NCBI GenBank assembly: GCA_036677085.1
Contig: JAKFFI010000004.1
Location: 62,001 to 126,000, forward strand
Length of the DNA: 64,000 nucleotides
Reading direction: 5' to 3'
Source: JAGPUQ01 sp036677085
GTDB lineage: Bacteria > Pseudomonadota > Gammaproteobacteria > Pseudomonadales > Porticoccaceae
The notes under the pieces were generated by a model, which was not told the origin of the DNA, did not search any database, and worked only from the letters and a program-made list of their open reading frames with translations. Numbering within the stretch: position 1 is the stretch's first letter; each line of letters opens with the position of its first letter. Positions 44,462 through 52,360 of this stretch are shown one piece after another. The position numbers were made by a program, and so were the translations under genes.

Positions 44462-45535
44462 TTATTTATCGGTAACTGCCGTAATTCGGGGCCAGAGCTG
44501 ATCCGCGCCCCAACCCAGCACGGCATCGCCCAAGCGGCGCGCCCAGACCGTCTCGTTGCCGAATTCGTCGCGCCAGGCCCAGGCCCGGCGGGTGAAATGG
44601 TGCAGGCGGTGCTCGTAGGTGAAACCCATGGCGCCGTGGACCTGGTGCGCGATGGCCGGACCTATGCTGGCGGCCTGCCCCAGCCGTACTTTCGCGGTAG
44701 CGATCTCGACCCAGGCGTCGGCGTCGACCGCGCCGGTAGCGGCGACGGCCTCGGCTGCGGCATCCGCCGCTGCGTTGACGGCCGCCGCTTCGCCGGCGAG
44801 GTCGGCGATCATGTGCTGAATGGCCTGGAACTTGCCGATCGGGCGGCCGAACTGCTCCCGCTCGCCGGCGTACTGAATGGCGAGTTCGAGCGCGGTGCCC
44901 AACGCACCCGCGGCCTGATTCACCCGCACCAGCGCGCCCATCGCATCGAGGCTCGCGGCGTCAAGGCCCGCCGGCGCCGCGGCGCTGAGGGTCGCCACAG
45001 CGCCGTTGAAATCCAGGGTATCCCAGGGTTCGCCCGCCAGATTGCGATCCGGAGTGAGCGCACAGGCGGACACCGGGACCGCGACCACAAGAAGACGCGC
45101 GCCATCACGGGCCAGGGTGACGATCTGCCGCGCAGAGCGCGCATGGGGCACCGCCAGCGCCACGCCGGTGACGGCGCCGTTACTGATCCGATGCTCGCCG
45201 CGGGCGATGGTCAGCGGTCCTTCCGGAATTTCCAGTCCCGCCTGGGCCAACAGCCAACCCGCCAGCAGGGTTTCCGCCAGCGGCACCGGCAGCGCCGCGG
45301 CACCGGCCGCCTTGATGACGGCAAAGCCGTCGAGGATGCCGGCGCCCGCCCCGCCGCATTCTTCCGGCACCCAGGTGAGGTGCAGGCCGGATGCTTCGAT
45401 GGCCTGCCACAGCGCGTCCGGCCACTCGCCTTTTTCCGCGGCATTGATGGTCTCGGGCGTACTCAGATCGGCAAACAGGCGCGTCGCCGTGTCGAGAATG
45501 ACGGTATCGAGAGTTTGGCTGTCGGTTTCGCTCAT
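44462..45535 (-). CDS. Acyl-CoA dehydrogenase-like subunit, probable non-catalytic half of a heteromer
   Basis: 357 residues, shorter than usual and Ala-rich. It keeps the FAD-domain features EREQFGRPIGKFQAIQHMIADL and HQVHGAMGFTYEHRLHHF. It lacks a catalytic Glu at the C-terminal site (ETVWARRLG follows instead of YEGT) and at helix G, and the TEP/GSD flavin loop is degenerate. Such short partners form alpha2-beta2 dehydrogenases with a full-length subunit, as ChsE1-ChsE2 / FadE28-FadE29 do in steroid side-chain oxidation. The gene encoded just upstream (45587) is the obvious partner. Confidence 0.82.
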   Translation of the reverse strand: MSETDSQTLDTVILDTATRLFADLSTPETINAAEKGEWPDALWQAIEASGLHLTWVPEECGGAGAGILDGFAVIKAAGAAALPVPLAETLLAGWLLAQAGLEIPEGPLTIARGEHRISNGAVTGVALAVPHARSARQIVTLARDGARLLVVAVPVSACALTPDRNLAGEPWDTLDFNGAVATLSAAAPAGLDAASLDAMGALVRVNQAAGALGTALELAIQYAGEREQFGRPIGKFQAIQHMIADLAGEAAAVNAAADAAAEAVAATGAVDADAWVEIATAKVRLGQAASIGPAIAHQVHGAMGFTYEHRLHHFTRRAWAWRDEFGNETVWARRLGDAVLGWGADQLWPRITAVTDK

Positions 45536-45586
45536 GGATCGCTTCCGTGGGTTGTCGGGGCAATGATGCAGAGGACGCGGGAGCGG

Positions 45587-46753
45587 TTAACGCAATCCCA
45601 GTTGGCGGACGATCATGCCCTTCAGCACCTCGTTGGTGCCGCCGCGCAGCGTCGAGGACGGCACTCGCAGGATGGCCTCGCGCATCAGGCGCGGCAGTAC
45701 TCCGCTGGAACTCAGCAGCACTGCCTCGGGCAGCACCACCCGCAGCTGCTCGATCAGCTCGCGCTCGAAGCGGGTGGCCATGTCCTTGACCAGGGCGGCT
45801 TCGGTTTCCGGCGATTTGCCTTCCTGGAGCAGCCCAGCGATCCCGAGCGACATGCGCCGCAACGTCTTGATGCGGGCCACCAGGTGGCCGAGCACCTCGC
45901 GGGTGCGGTCGTCGGGATTCGCGGCCAGGACGTGCATGGCCTCGCGCAGTGCGATAAAGCTGCTCAGAAATCGCTCGGGGCCGGAGCGCTCGAGGGCGAG
46001 TTCGCCCACCACCAGGCTCCAGCCGTGACCTTCCTTGCCCAGCAGATGGGACTCGGGTACGAAGACATCTTCGAACAGCGTCTCGTTGAAATGAATCTGA
46101 CCGCCGATGTCCTCGATGCCGCGCACCGTCACGCCCGGCGCTTTCAAATCTATGATGAGCTGCGAGAGTCCCTTGTGGCGCTCTTTCTCATCCGCGGGCG
46201 CGGTGCGTACCAGGGCAATCATGTAATCGCAGCCTTCGCCGTGGGCGCCGGTGGACCAGATCTTGCGGCCATTGACCTTCCAGCCGCCCGCGACCCGGTC
46301 CGCGCGCGTGCGCACCGAGGCGAGATCGGAGCCGGTGTTGGGCTCGCTCATGCCGATGGCGCAGAACGTCTGGCCCGCGGCCATGCGCGGCAGTGCACGG
46401 TTTTTCACCTCGTCGCTGGCGTGGCGCAGCATCTGGGTGCCGCTCTGGCGATCGGCGATCCAGTGCGCCATCACCGGCGCGCCTGCGGCGAGCATTTCCT
46501 CGGTCACCACATAGCGTTCGAGAAAGCTGCGCTCATGACCGCCGTACTGCTTGGGCCAGGTCATCCCGAGCCAGCCGCGTTGACCGAGCTTGCGGCTGAA
46601 CTCGGCGGAAAATCCGGACGCCCAGCAATCGGCCATGGGAACATAGCCGCCGCTGGCGCGTTCGGCGGCAAGGAACTCCCGCACCTCCTGGCGCAGCGCA
46701 CGCGCCGCCGCCGGCATGGTGACGCGGGGAAAACGAAACCGACTGCTGGACAT
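45587..46753 (-). CDS. Acyl-CoA dehydrogenase, probable catalytic subunit of the heteromer
   Basis: 388 residues. Landmarks: MTWPKQYGGHERSFLERYVV, FCAIGMSEPNTGSDLASVRT, KVNGRKIWSTGAHGEGCDY, LGKEGHGWSLVVGEL and C-terminal STLRGGTNEVLKGMIVRQ. The C-terminal base is Gly (GGTNE), as in FadE29-like enzymes, while a Glu in SGPERFLSSF sits at the helix-G position. The combination with a short partner gene 51 bp downstream suggests an alpha2-beta2 enzyme for bulky or branched acyl-CoA. Confidence 0.85.
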   Translation of the reverse strand: MSSSRFRFPRVTMPAAARALRQEVREFLAAERASGGYVPMADCWASGFSAEFSRKLGQRGWLGMTWPKQYGGHERSFLERYVVTEEMLAAGAPVMAHWIADRQSGTQMLRHASDEVKNRALPRMAAGQTFCAIGMSEPNTGSDLASVRTRADRVAGGWKVNGRKIWSTGAHGEGCDYMIALVRTAPADEKERHKGLSQLIIDLKAPGVTVRGIEDIGGQIHFNETLFEDVFVPESHLLGKEGHGWSLVVGELALERSGPERFLSSFIALREAMHVLAANPDDRTREVLGHLVARIKTLRRMSLGIAGLLQEGKSPETEAALVKDMATRFERELIEQLRVVLPEAVLLSSSGVLPRLMREAILRVPSSTLRGGTNEVLKGMIVRQLGLR

Positions 46754-46821
46754 GCGCCCCGCTCCTCTCTCTTACAGCAGGTAAAACGATCCGTGGTTTT
46801 GGTTAGGCGTGTGGGCGCGCC

Positions 46822-48246
46822 TCAACCGCCGATCAGAATGGCCTTTTCTTCGGTGTACTCGACCAGGCCGCTGGCACCCCACTCACGGCCGTTGCCGGAT
46901 TTCTTGTAGCCACCGAAGGGCGCGGCAAAGCTGAACGCAGGACCGTTCACCTTGACCTGGCCAGCGCGCAATTGGCGCGCGATACGCATCTGGGTCTCGC
47001 GATCTTCTGCCCACACGCCGCTGGAAAGGCCGAATTCGGTGTCGTTGGCGATGGCGATGGCTTCGTCTTCGGTACGGTATTTCAGCAGGCAGAGCACCGG
47101 CCCGAAAATTTCTTCCTGGGCGATGGCCATGTCGTTGGTGACATCGGCAAATATCGTGGGCTTCACATAGGCACCGCGCGTCAGTCCTTCGGGCCGCTCG
47201 GTACCGCCCGCCACCAGGCGCGCGCCTTCGGCGATGCCTTTCTCGATGTAGCGCACCACGCTGTCGCGGGCGCGCATCGAACTCAACGGACCGAGGAACG
47301 AACCCTTGTCGGTGGGATCGCCGACTTTCAGCGAATCGGCCACGGTTTTCGCGACTTCGACGGCTTCGTCGTACTGGGATTCATGGACCAGGATGCGACT
47401 CAGCTGGACGCACATCTGTCCGGAATTGAACATCGAATCCTTGACCACGTACTTGATGGCCTTGCTCACGTTGGCACCGGGCGCCACCACGAAGGGCGAC
47501 TTGCCGCCGAGTTCCTGACACACCCGCTTCACGCCGCCGGCCGCGGCCTTGGCGATCTGTACGCCGACTTCGGTCGAGCCCGTGAAGGACACCATATCGA
47601 CTTCGGGATGGGTGGACAGGGCATCGCCCATCACCGAACCCTTGCCCGTGACGAGATTGAACACGCCCGGAGGCAGTCCGACCTGCTCGCAGGCTTCGGC
47701 GAAAATGAAACAGGACAGCGGCGTCTGTTCACTGGGTTTCAGCACCGAGGTGCAGCCGGCGGCCAGTGCAGGACCCACCTTGGCGATGACCTGAAACAGC
47801 GGGAAATTCCAGGGCGTGATGAAGGCGCAGACGCCGACCGGTTCGCGCACCACCAGATAGCCTTCTTCCTGACGCTCCTCTTCCATGGTGTGCGCCAGAT
47901 TGCCGAAAATCGACAGGCCCTGAATGGGACCGGTCACCTGAATGCCCTTGGCGAAATGCACCGGGATGCCCATTTCCTGGGAAATGAGACTGGCGAGTTC
48001 GTCGGCGCGCTCGGTCAGTTTGGCGCAGATCGCATCGATATAACCTTTGCGTTCCGCGGCGGAAGTGCGCGACCAGGCATGAAACGCGCGGCGCGCGGCC
48101 GCCACGGCTTGATCGACATCCTGCGGATGCGACGCCGGCACGCGCGCAAAGGCTTCCTCCGTGGCGGGATTCACGAGCGTGCTGAATTCACCGCTACTCG
48201 CGGCGACCCATTTGCCATCGATAAAAATCTTGTTGTACTCGATCAT
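46822..48246 (-). CDS. NAD(P)-dependent aldehyde dehydrogenase
   Basis: 474 residues starting at ATG 48246 (MIEYNKIFIDGKWVAA) behind GGGGGATAA; the open frame continues upstream but that is antisense/out-of-frame to the esterase gene. ALDH motifs: ITPWNFPLFQ, LKPSEQTP, FTGSTEVG, the general-base Glu in ELGGKSP and the nucleophile Cys in NSGQMCVQLSR. It oxidises an aldehyde to the acid, probably from the alcohol released by ester or lactone cleavage (ADH, then ALDH). Substrate is not readable from sequence. Confidence 0.9.
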   Translation of the reverse strand: MIEYNKIFIDGKWVAASSGEFSTLVNPATEEAFARVPASHPQDVDQAVAAARRAFHAWSRTSAAERKGYIDAICAKLTERADELASLISQEMGIPVHFAKGIQVTGPIQGLSIFGNLAHTMEEERQEEGYLVVREPVGVCAFITPWNFPLFQVIAKVGPALAAGCTSVLKPSEQTPLSCFIFAEACEQVGLPPGVFNLVTGKGSVMGDALSTHPEVDMVSFTGSTEVGVQIAKAAAGGVKRVCQELGGKSPFVVAPGANVSKAIKYVVKDSMFNSGQMCVQLSRILVHESQYDEAVEVAKTVADSLKVGDPTDKGSFLGPLSSMRARDSVVRYIEKGIAEGARLVAGGTERPEGLTRGAYVKPTIFADVTNDMAIAQEEIFGPVLCLLKYRTEDEAIAIANDTEFGLSSGVWAEDRETQMRIARQLRAGQVKVNGPAFSFAAPFGGYKKSGNGREWGASGLVEYTEEKAILIGG

Positions 48247-48307
48247 CTTGTTATCCCCCTGAATGTGAATGTCCGCGACCTGCAAATCGCGCAGGCCCGC
48301 GCGCCCT

Positions 48308-49219
48308 TCAGACCAGCCCGAGTTTCGGCCGCATCCAGGCAGCGATCTTCGCGACGGCGTCATCTGCCTCGGGCGCGTTGCCCACCATGAACTGGAATAC
48401 ATGCTGCATTTCCGGAAACACCTGGAGCTGCACATCCACACCGGCCGCTTTGGCTTTTTCGACGAACCGCTCGCTGTCCGAGAGCAGGCCTTCGTAGGCG
48501 CCGACCTGTACCAACGTGGGCGGAAAGCCCTTGAGATCGGCATAAAGCGGGTTGGCGAAGGGATCGGTCGGCGAGCCTTTCTCGCCCAGGAACGCGGCGC
48601 TCATTCCCTCCAGCACACCGGGCGCCACCAGCAGATCCTTGTCGGCATTGGTCTTCAGACTCGCGCCCTTGCCTTCCATGTCGTACCAGGGCGAGATCGG
48701 CGCACAGGCGGCCGGCAACGGATGACCCTGGTGGCGGGCATAGAGAATCATGCTGGTGCAGAGGTTGCCGCCGGCGGAATCCCCGGTGGTGCCGATATGC
48801 TCGGGCTTGAAGCCCAGCTCCAGCAGCTTGGCGTACACCGCCACTGCCTGCTCGACGATACCCGGATGGGGATTTTCCGGTGCCCGGGTGTAGTCGAGCG
48901 TGAAGGTAGGACAGCCCATCGCCTTGGCCAGATGGCCGTACAGCTTGCGGTGACTCTTGCTCGAGCCCACCACAAAACCACCGCCGTGGCAGCAGATTAC
49001 CGCTCGGCTCTTGTCGGAGTCCGGCGGCGTCGCCCAGATACCGGGCACACCGGCAATGGTCGCGTCGCGGAACTCCACGCCCTGGGGTTCGGATGACAGA
49101 TCGCCCCAGCCATCGAACAGCTCGCGCAGCTGGTCGAGGGGCATGTCGCCGCCCAGGGTCAGTTTGCTCTGCCATTCCCGGTAGAGATTGTCGATCAATT
49201 GCGCCTGTTTGCTGGCCAT
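48308..49219 (-). CDS. Alpha/beta hydrolase, hormone-sensitive-lipase family esterase
   Basis: 303 residues. The HSL-type oxyanion motif HGGGFVVGS and nucleophile GDSAGGN are clear; the Asp (near PTDPFANPLYADL or the following VQVGAYEGLLSDSE) and His (EMQHVFQFM) complete the triad. Such enzymes hydrolyse short or cyclic esters and lactones. With two BVMOs in the window it is a good candidate to hydrolyse their products, along with the SMP-30 lactonase. It starts 115 bp after the CoA-transferase-like gene. Confidence 0.88.
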   Translation of the reverse strand: MASKQAQLIDNLYREWQSKLTLGGDMPLDQLRELFDGWGDLSSEPQGVEFRDATIAGVPGIWATPPDSDKSRAVICCHGGGFVVGSSKSHRKLYGHLAKAMGCPTFTLDYTRAPENPHPGIVEQAVAVYAKLLELGFKPEHIGTTGDSAGGNLCTSMILYARHQGHPLPAACAPISPWYDMEGKGASLKTNADKDLLVAPGVLEGMSAAFLGEKGSPTDPFANPLYADLKGFPPTLVQVGAYEGLLSDSERFVEKAKAAGVDVQLQVFPEMQHVFQFMVGNAPEADDAVAKIAAWMRPKLGLV

Positions 49220-49334
49220 CGGGCTTACCTCTTTTTTGGTTTGCTATCGAAAATCCGGATGCGCCGGTGCTGCGGCGGGATCGGGGCATCATAGAAGCCC
49301 CCCCGTTGCCCGGCAACAGGGACCGGCAGTCCCG

Positions 49335-50555
49335 CTACGCGGCAGGGCCAGCCACAATTCCCGCATCGTGAAGCCGGCCTATCTCCGCGCCAGACAAACC
49401 CAGTTCATCCGCCAGAATCTGGTCGGTGTGCTCGCCGAGCCGCGGCGCGGGCGCAACCGGGGCGCGCGCAAACTGTGCAAAATTGAGTGGATTGCCCGGC
49501 GCCAGATAACGGCCGATGCCGGGTTGCTCGATCTCGTTGAACAGGGGATTGGCAGGCGAGCACTCGGGGTCGGAGCTGACCAGCTCGCTCACGGTCTGGT
49601 ATTTGCCCCAGCAGACGCCGTGCGCGTCGAGCTGCGCACAGACTTCCTGGAAAGAATGCGCCGCGAACCAGGGCGCGAGAATATCGGTGATCGCCTCGCG
49701 GGCGCGAAAACGGTTGCCCTCGGCGCGCAGATCGAGACCCAGGCGCGCGCCCAGCTGATCGAGCGCATCGCCCAGTCCGGTGGCCTTGCGGATCGCGCTC
49801 CATTGATTGCCCGTGAGGCCCACGATCATCACGCGGCGACCGTCGGCGGTGACGAAATCCTTGCCGTAGGCGCCGTAGAGGTAGTTGCCGCAGGCTTCGC
49901 GCTCGCCGTTGATTTGCGCCTCGGCGATAAAGCCGAGATGACCCAGGGTCGCGAGTGCGACATCGGCGAGGGCGAGCTGGACGAACTGACCGGCACCGGT
50001 CTTGCGGCGGTGGCGTTCGGCGGCAAGCAGCCCGAGCGCTAGCGTCTGGCCGGTGATGACATCCCAGGCGGCCAGCACATGATTGACGGGTTCGTCACCC
50101 TTCCCGGTGAGATAGGGAAAACCCACCTCACAGTTGACGGTGTAATCCACCGCGCTGCCGCCGTGGCGGTCGCCGGTGAGATTCACATAGATCAGGTCGT
50201 CGCGCTGGCGCTTCAGACTTTCGTAGGACAGCCAGCCGCGCGCCGGAAAATTGCTGATGAACAGACCCGCGTCCGCGCCGGGCGCGCCGATCAACCGCGC
50301 CAGAATCTCCTGGCCTTCGGGTTTGCGGAAGTCCACCGCAATGGAGCGCTTGCCCTTGTTGAGCCCGGCCCAGAACAGGCTGTTGTCGTGGGCGTCCACC
50401 GGCCAGCGGCGGTAGTCGAGACCTCCGCCGATCAGGTCGAAGCGGATCACGTCCGCACCCAGTTGCGCGAGCGTCATGGCCCCCGAGGGAGCAGCGACAA
50501 AGGCCGCACCCTCGATCACCCGCATCCCCGAGAGAATCTGCTCCACCGCCGCCAC
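49335..50555 (-). CDS. CaiB/BaiF family III CoA-transferase or racemase (AMACR/Mct-like)
   Basis: 406 residues. Family features are MRVIEGAAFVAAPSGAMTLAQLGADVIRFD at the start, NKGKRSIAVDFRKPEGQEI, and the catalytic Asp in QLALADVALATLG. The family includes CoA transferases, 2-methylacyl-CoA racemase (AMACR) and 2-methylfumaryl-CoA isomerase (Mct); the overall pattern resembles the last group. Beside an MFE-2-like SDR and hydratase, either racemising branched acyl-CoA or activating an acid fits. Its stop is 3 bp from the start of the hydratase gene's neighbour frame, indicating tight coupling. Confidence 0.83.
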   Translation of the reverse strand: MAAVEQILSGMRVIEGAAFVAAPSGAMTLAQLGADVIRFDLIGGGLDYRRWPVDAHDNSLFWAGLNKGKRSIAVDFRKPEGQEILARLIGAPGADAGLFISNFPARGWLSYESLKRQRDDLIYVNLTGDRHGGSAVDYTVNCEVGFPYLTGKGDEPVNHVLAAWDVITGQTLALGLLAAERHRRKTGAGQFVQLALADVALATLGHLGFIAEAQINGEREACGNYLYGAYGKDFVTADGRRVMIVGLTGNQWSAIRKATGLGDALDQLGARLGLDLRAEGNRFRAREAITDILAPWFAAHSFQEVCAQLDAHGVCWGKYQTVSELVSSDPECSPANPLFNEIEQPGIGRYLAPGNPLNFAQFARAPVAPAPRLGEHTDQILADELGLSGAEIGRLHDAGIVAGPAA

Positions 50556-50558
50556 CGC

Positions 50559-51416
50559 TCAGCCCACGTCCGCGAAGCCGTTGTCGATCACCACCAGATC
50601 GCGCTCGACCACCCGGCAGCGAAACGCCACGCCGCTGCGCAGTCGCCACACTTGGGTGCGGATGGTCTCGCCCGGATACACCGGCGCAGAAAAGCGCGCC
50701 TTGATGCGACGAAACCGTGTCACATCGTAGTCGCAGCAGGTTTTCAGCAAGGCGTGCCCGGCCACTCCGAAGGTGCAGAGCCCGTGCAGGATGGGCCGCT
50801 GGAAACCGCCCTGGCGCGCGACCGCCGGATCGGCGTGGAGCGGGTTGTAATCTCCGGACAGGCGATAGATCAGCGCCGCCTGAGGCAGTGTCGGCAGATC
50901 GCAGCTGAAGTCGGGCGCACTGGGCGGAATTTCCTGGGACGCCGGTGTCGGCGCCGTGCTGCCGCCAAAACCGCCGTGACCGCGCGCCATGGTGTTCTGG
51001 GTCAATGTGCACAGCGGTTGACCGGTGGCCGCATCCGCGACCGTACGCGAGGAGTAGATGAATGCGCCCTTGCCCGGACCCTTGTCGATGATTTCGTCGA
51101 CACGGGTCGTGGCCTTGACGGTGCCGGTGGGCGGCAGCGGCTGGTGGATCACGATCTCCTGATCGGCGTGCAGCACCTGGGTCCAGTCGACGCCGGTATC
51201 CGGCTCCTTCAGCCAGAAGCCGGGATAGGCCAGCACCGCAGCCATGGTGGGCAGCGCCTTGAGATTCGCCTCGTAGATGAAATCGAGCGCCTTGGCATCC
51301 AGGGGATCACTGCCAACGCCCACCCCCAGCGCGTACAGCATGGTGTCGCGCGCGCTGTAAGTGTGGACGATCTCGTCAAACTTGCGATTCTTGAGTTTCC
51401 GATAGTCGATGGCCAT
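50559..51416 (-). CDS. MaoC-like (R)-specific enoyl-CoA hydratase, double hot-dog
   Basis: 285 residues starting at ATG 51416 (MAIDYRKLKNRKF). It has two hot-dog halves; the C-terminal half carries the hydratase-2 motif YRLSGDYNPLHADPAVA with Asp189 and His194. This is the layout of the hydratase domain of peroxisomal MFE-2 and of bacterial ChsH-type hydratases. The SDR gene 14 bp upstream encodes the matching dehydrogenase domain, so together they make a split MFE-2. It probably hydrates branched or ring-bearing trans-2-enoyl-CoA. Confidence 0.88.
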   Translation of the reverse strand: MAIDYRKLKNRKFDEIVHTYSARDTMLYALGVGVGSDPLDAKALDFIYEANLKALPTMAAVLAYPGFWLKEPDTGVDWTQVLHADQEIVIHQPLPPTGTVKATTRVDEIIDKGPGKGAFIYSSRTVADAATGQPLCTLTQNTMARGHGGFGGSTAPTPASQEIPPSAPDFSCDLPTLPQAALIYRLSGDYNPLHADPAVARQGGFQRPILHGLCTFGVAGHALLKTCCDYDVTRFRRIKARFSAPVYPGETIRTQVWRLRSGVAFRCRVVERDLVVIDNGFADVG

Positions 51417-51429
51417 GGCGCCGCTTCCC

Positions 51430-52323
51430 TCAGACCGGATCCCAGCTGAATACATCCTGCGAGCGGTCGAGCGCATAGAAATGGCTTTGCAGCGCCGGCA
51501 TCGCGCGCTCGAAGATGCTGTCGATGGTCCAGCCCTCGCCGGCATGCACCGAGCGCAGCGGTCGCGATTGGCTCATCAGGAAAATCTCGTTCATGCGCAC
51601 CGCAAAAATCTGTCCGGTGATGTGCGCGGCCTGATCGCTCAACAGCGCAGCTGCCACGATGGCGACCTTGTCGGCGGTCATTTTTTTCAGTTTTTCGACG
51701 CGCGCCACCTGATCCGGCGTCTCGGTGGGAATGGTTGCGATCAGGCGGCTCCAGGCGAAGGGCGCGATGCAGTTGGAGCGCACGTTGTAGCGCTGCATGT
51801 CGAGGGCAATGGATTTGGACAGCGCGGCGATGCCGGCCTTGGCAGCGGCGTAGTTGGCCTGACCGAAGTTGCCGATCAGTCCCGAGGTCGAGGTCATGTT
51901 GACCACGGCGCCGTGTTCCTGATTGCGGAAATGGGTGGCGGCGGCGCGCGCGACATTGAAGCTGCCCTTGAGGTGGACACCGATCACCTGATCGAAATCG
52001 TCCTGGGTCATCTTGTGGAAGATCACATCGCGCAGATTGCCGGCGTTGTTCACCACGCCGCCGACATTGCCGAAATTGTCCACCGCCTGGGTGACCATGT
52101 TATTGGCGCCTTCCCAGGAGACGACGCTGTCGGTGTTGGCCAATGCCTCGCCGCCGAGTGCCTTGATTTCGGCGACCACTTCTTCGGCCACGTCACGATC
52201 GAGATCGTTGACAATCACTTTGCCGCCGGCGCGCGCCACGGCCAGAGCAATCTCGCGGCCGATGCCGCGTCCGGCGCCGGTGACGACAACGCCTTTACCT
52301 TCGAGATGTTTGGTTGTTTGCAT
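51430..52323 (-). CDS. SDR, HSD17B4/MFE-2-type 3-hydroxyacyl-CoA dehydrogenase
   Basis: 297 residues: TGAGRGIG, VNDLDRDVAEE (Asp favours NAD), VVNNAGNLRD, MTSTSGLIGNFGQANYAAAK (Ser and Tyr-x3-Lys), and the longer C-terminal extension (about 45 residues beyond a normal SDR, from MNEIFLMSQ) typical of the dehydrogenase domain of HSD17B4. NLRDVIFHKMTQDDFDQV is very close to that family. Partner of the adjacent MaoC hydratase. Confidence 0.88.
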   Translation of the reverse strand: MQTTKHLEGKGVVVTGAGRGIGREIALAVARAGGKVIVNDLDRDVAEEVVAEIKALGGEALANTDSVVSWEGANNMVTQAVDNFGNVGGVVNNAGNLRDVIFHKMTQDDFDQVIGVHLKGSFNVARAAATHFRNQEHGAVVNMTSTSGLIGNFGQANYAAAKAGIAALSKSIALDMQRYNVRSNCIAPFAWSRLIATIPTETPDQVARVEKLKKMTADKVAIVAAALLSDQAAHITGQIFAVRMNEIFLMSQSRPLRSVHAGEGWTIDSIFERAMPALQSHFYALDRSQDVFSWDPV

Positions 52324-52360
52324 GGCGGTTTCCTCTCGTTGCTAAACAGGGTTTGTTCGA

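Noticed and set aside
44597..46909. A 770-residue plus-strand open frame
   Set aside because: Antisense to two acyl-CoA dehydrogenase genes with clear motifs on the minus strand.
46822..48543. An N-terminally longer aldehyde dehydrogenase
   Set aside because: The extension overlaps the esterase gene out of frame; GGGGGATAA and MIEYNKIFIDGKW mark the true start at 48246.
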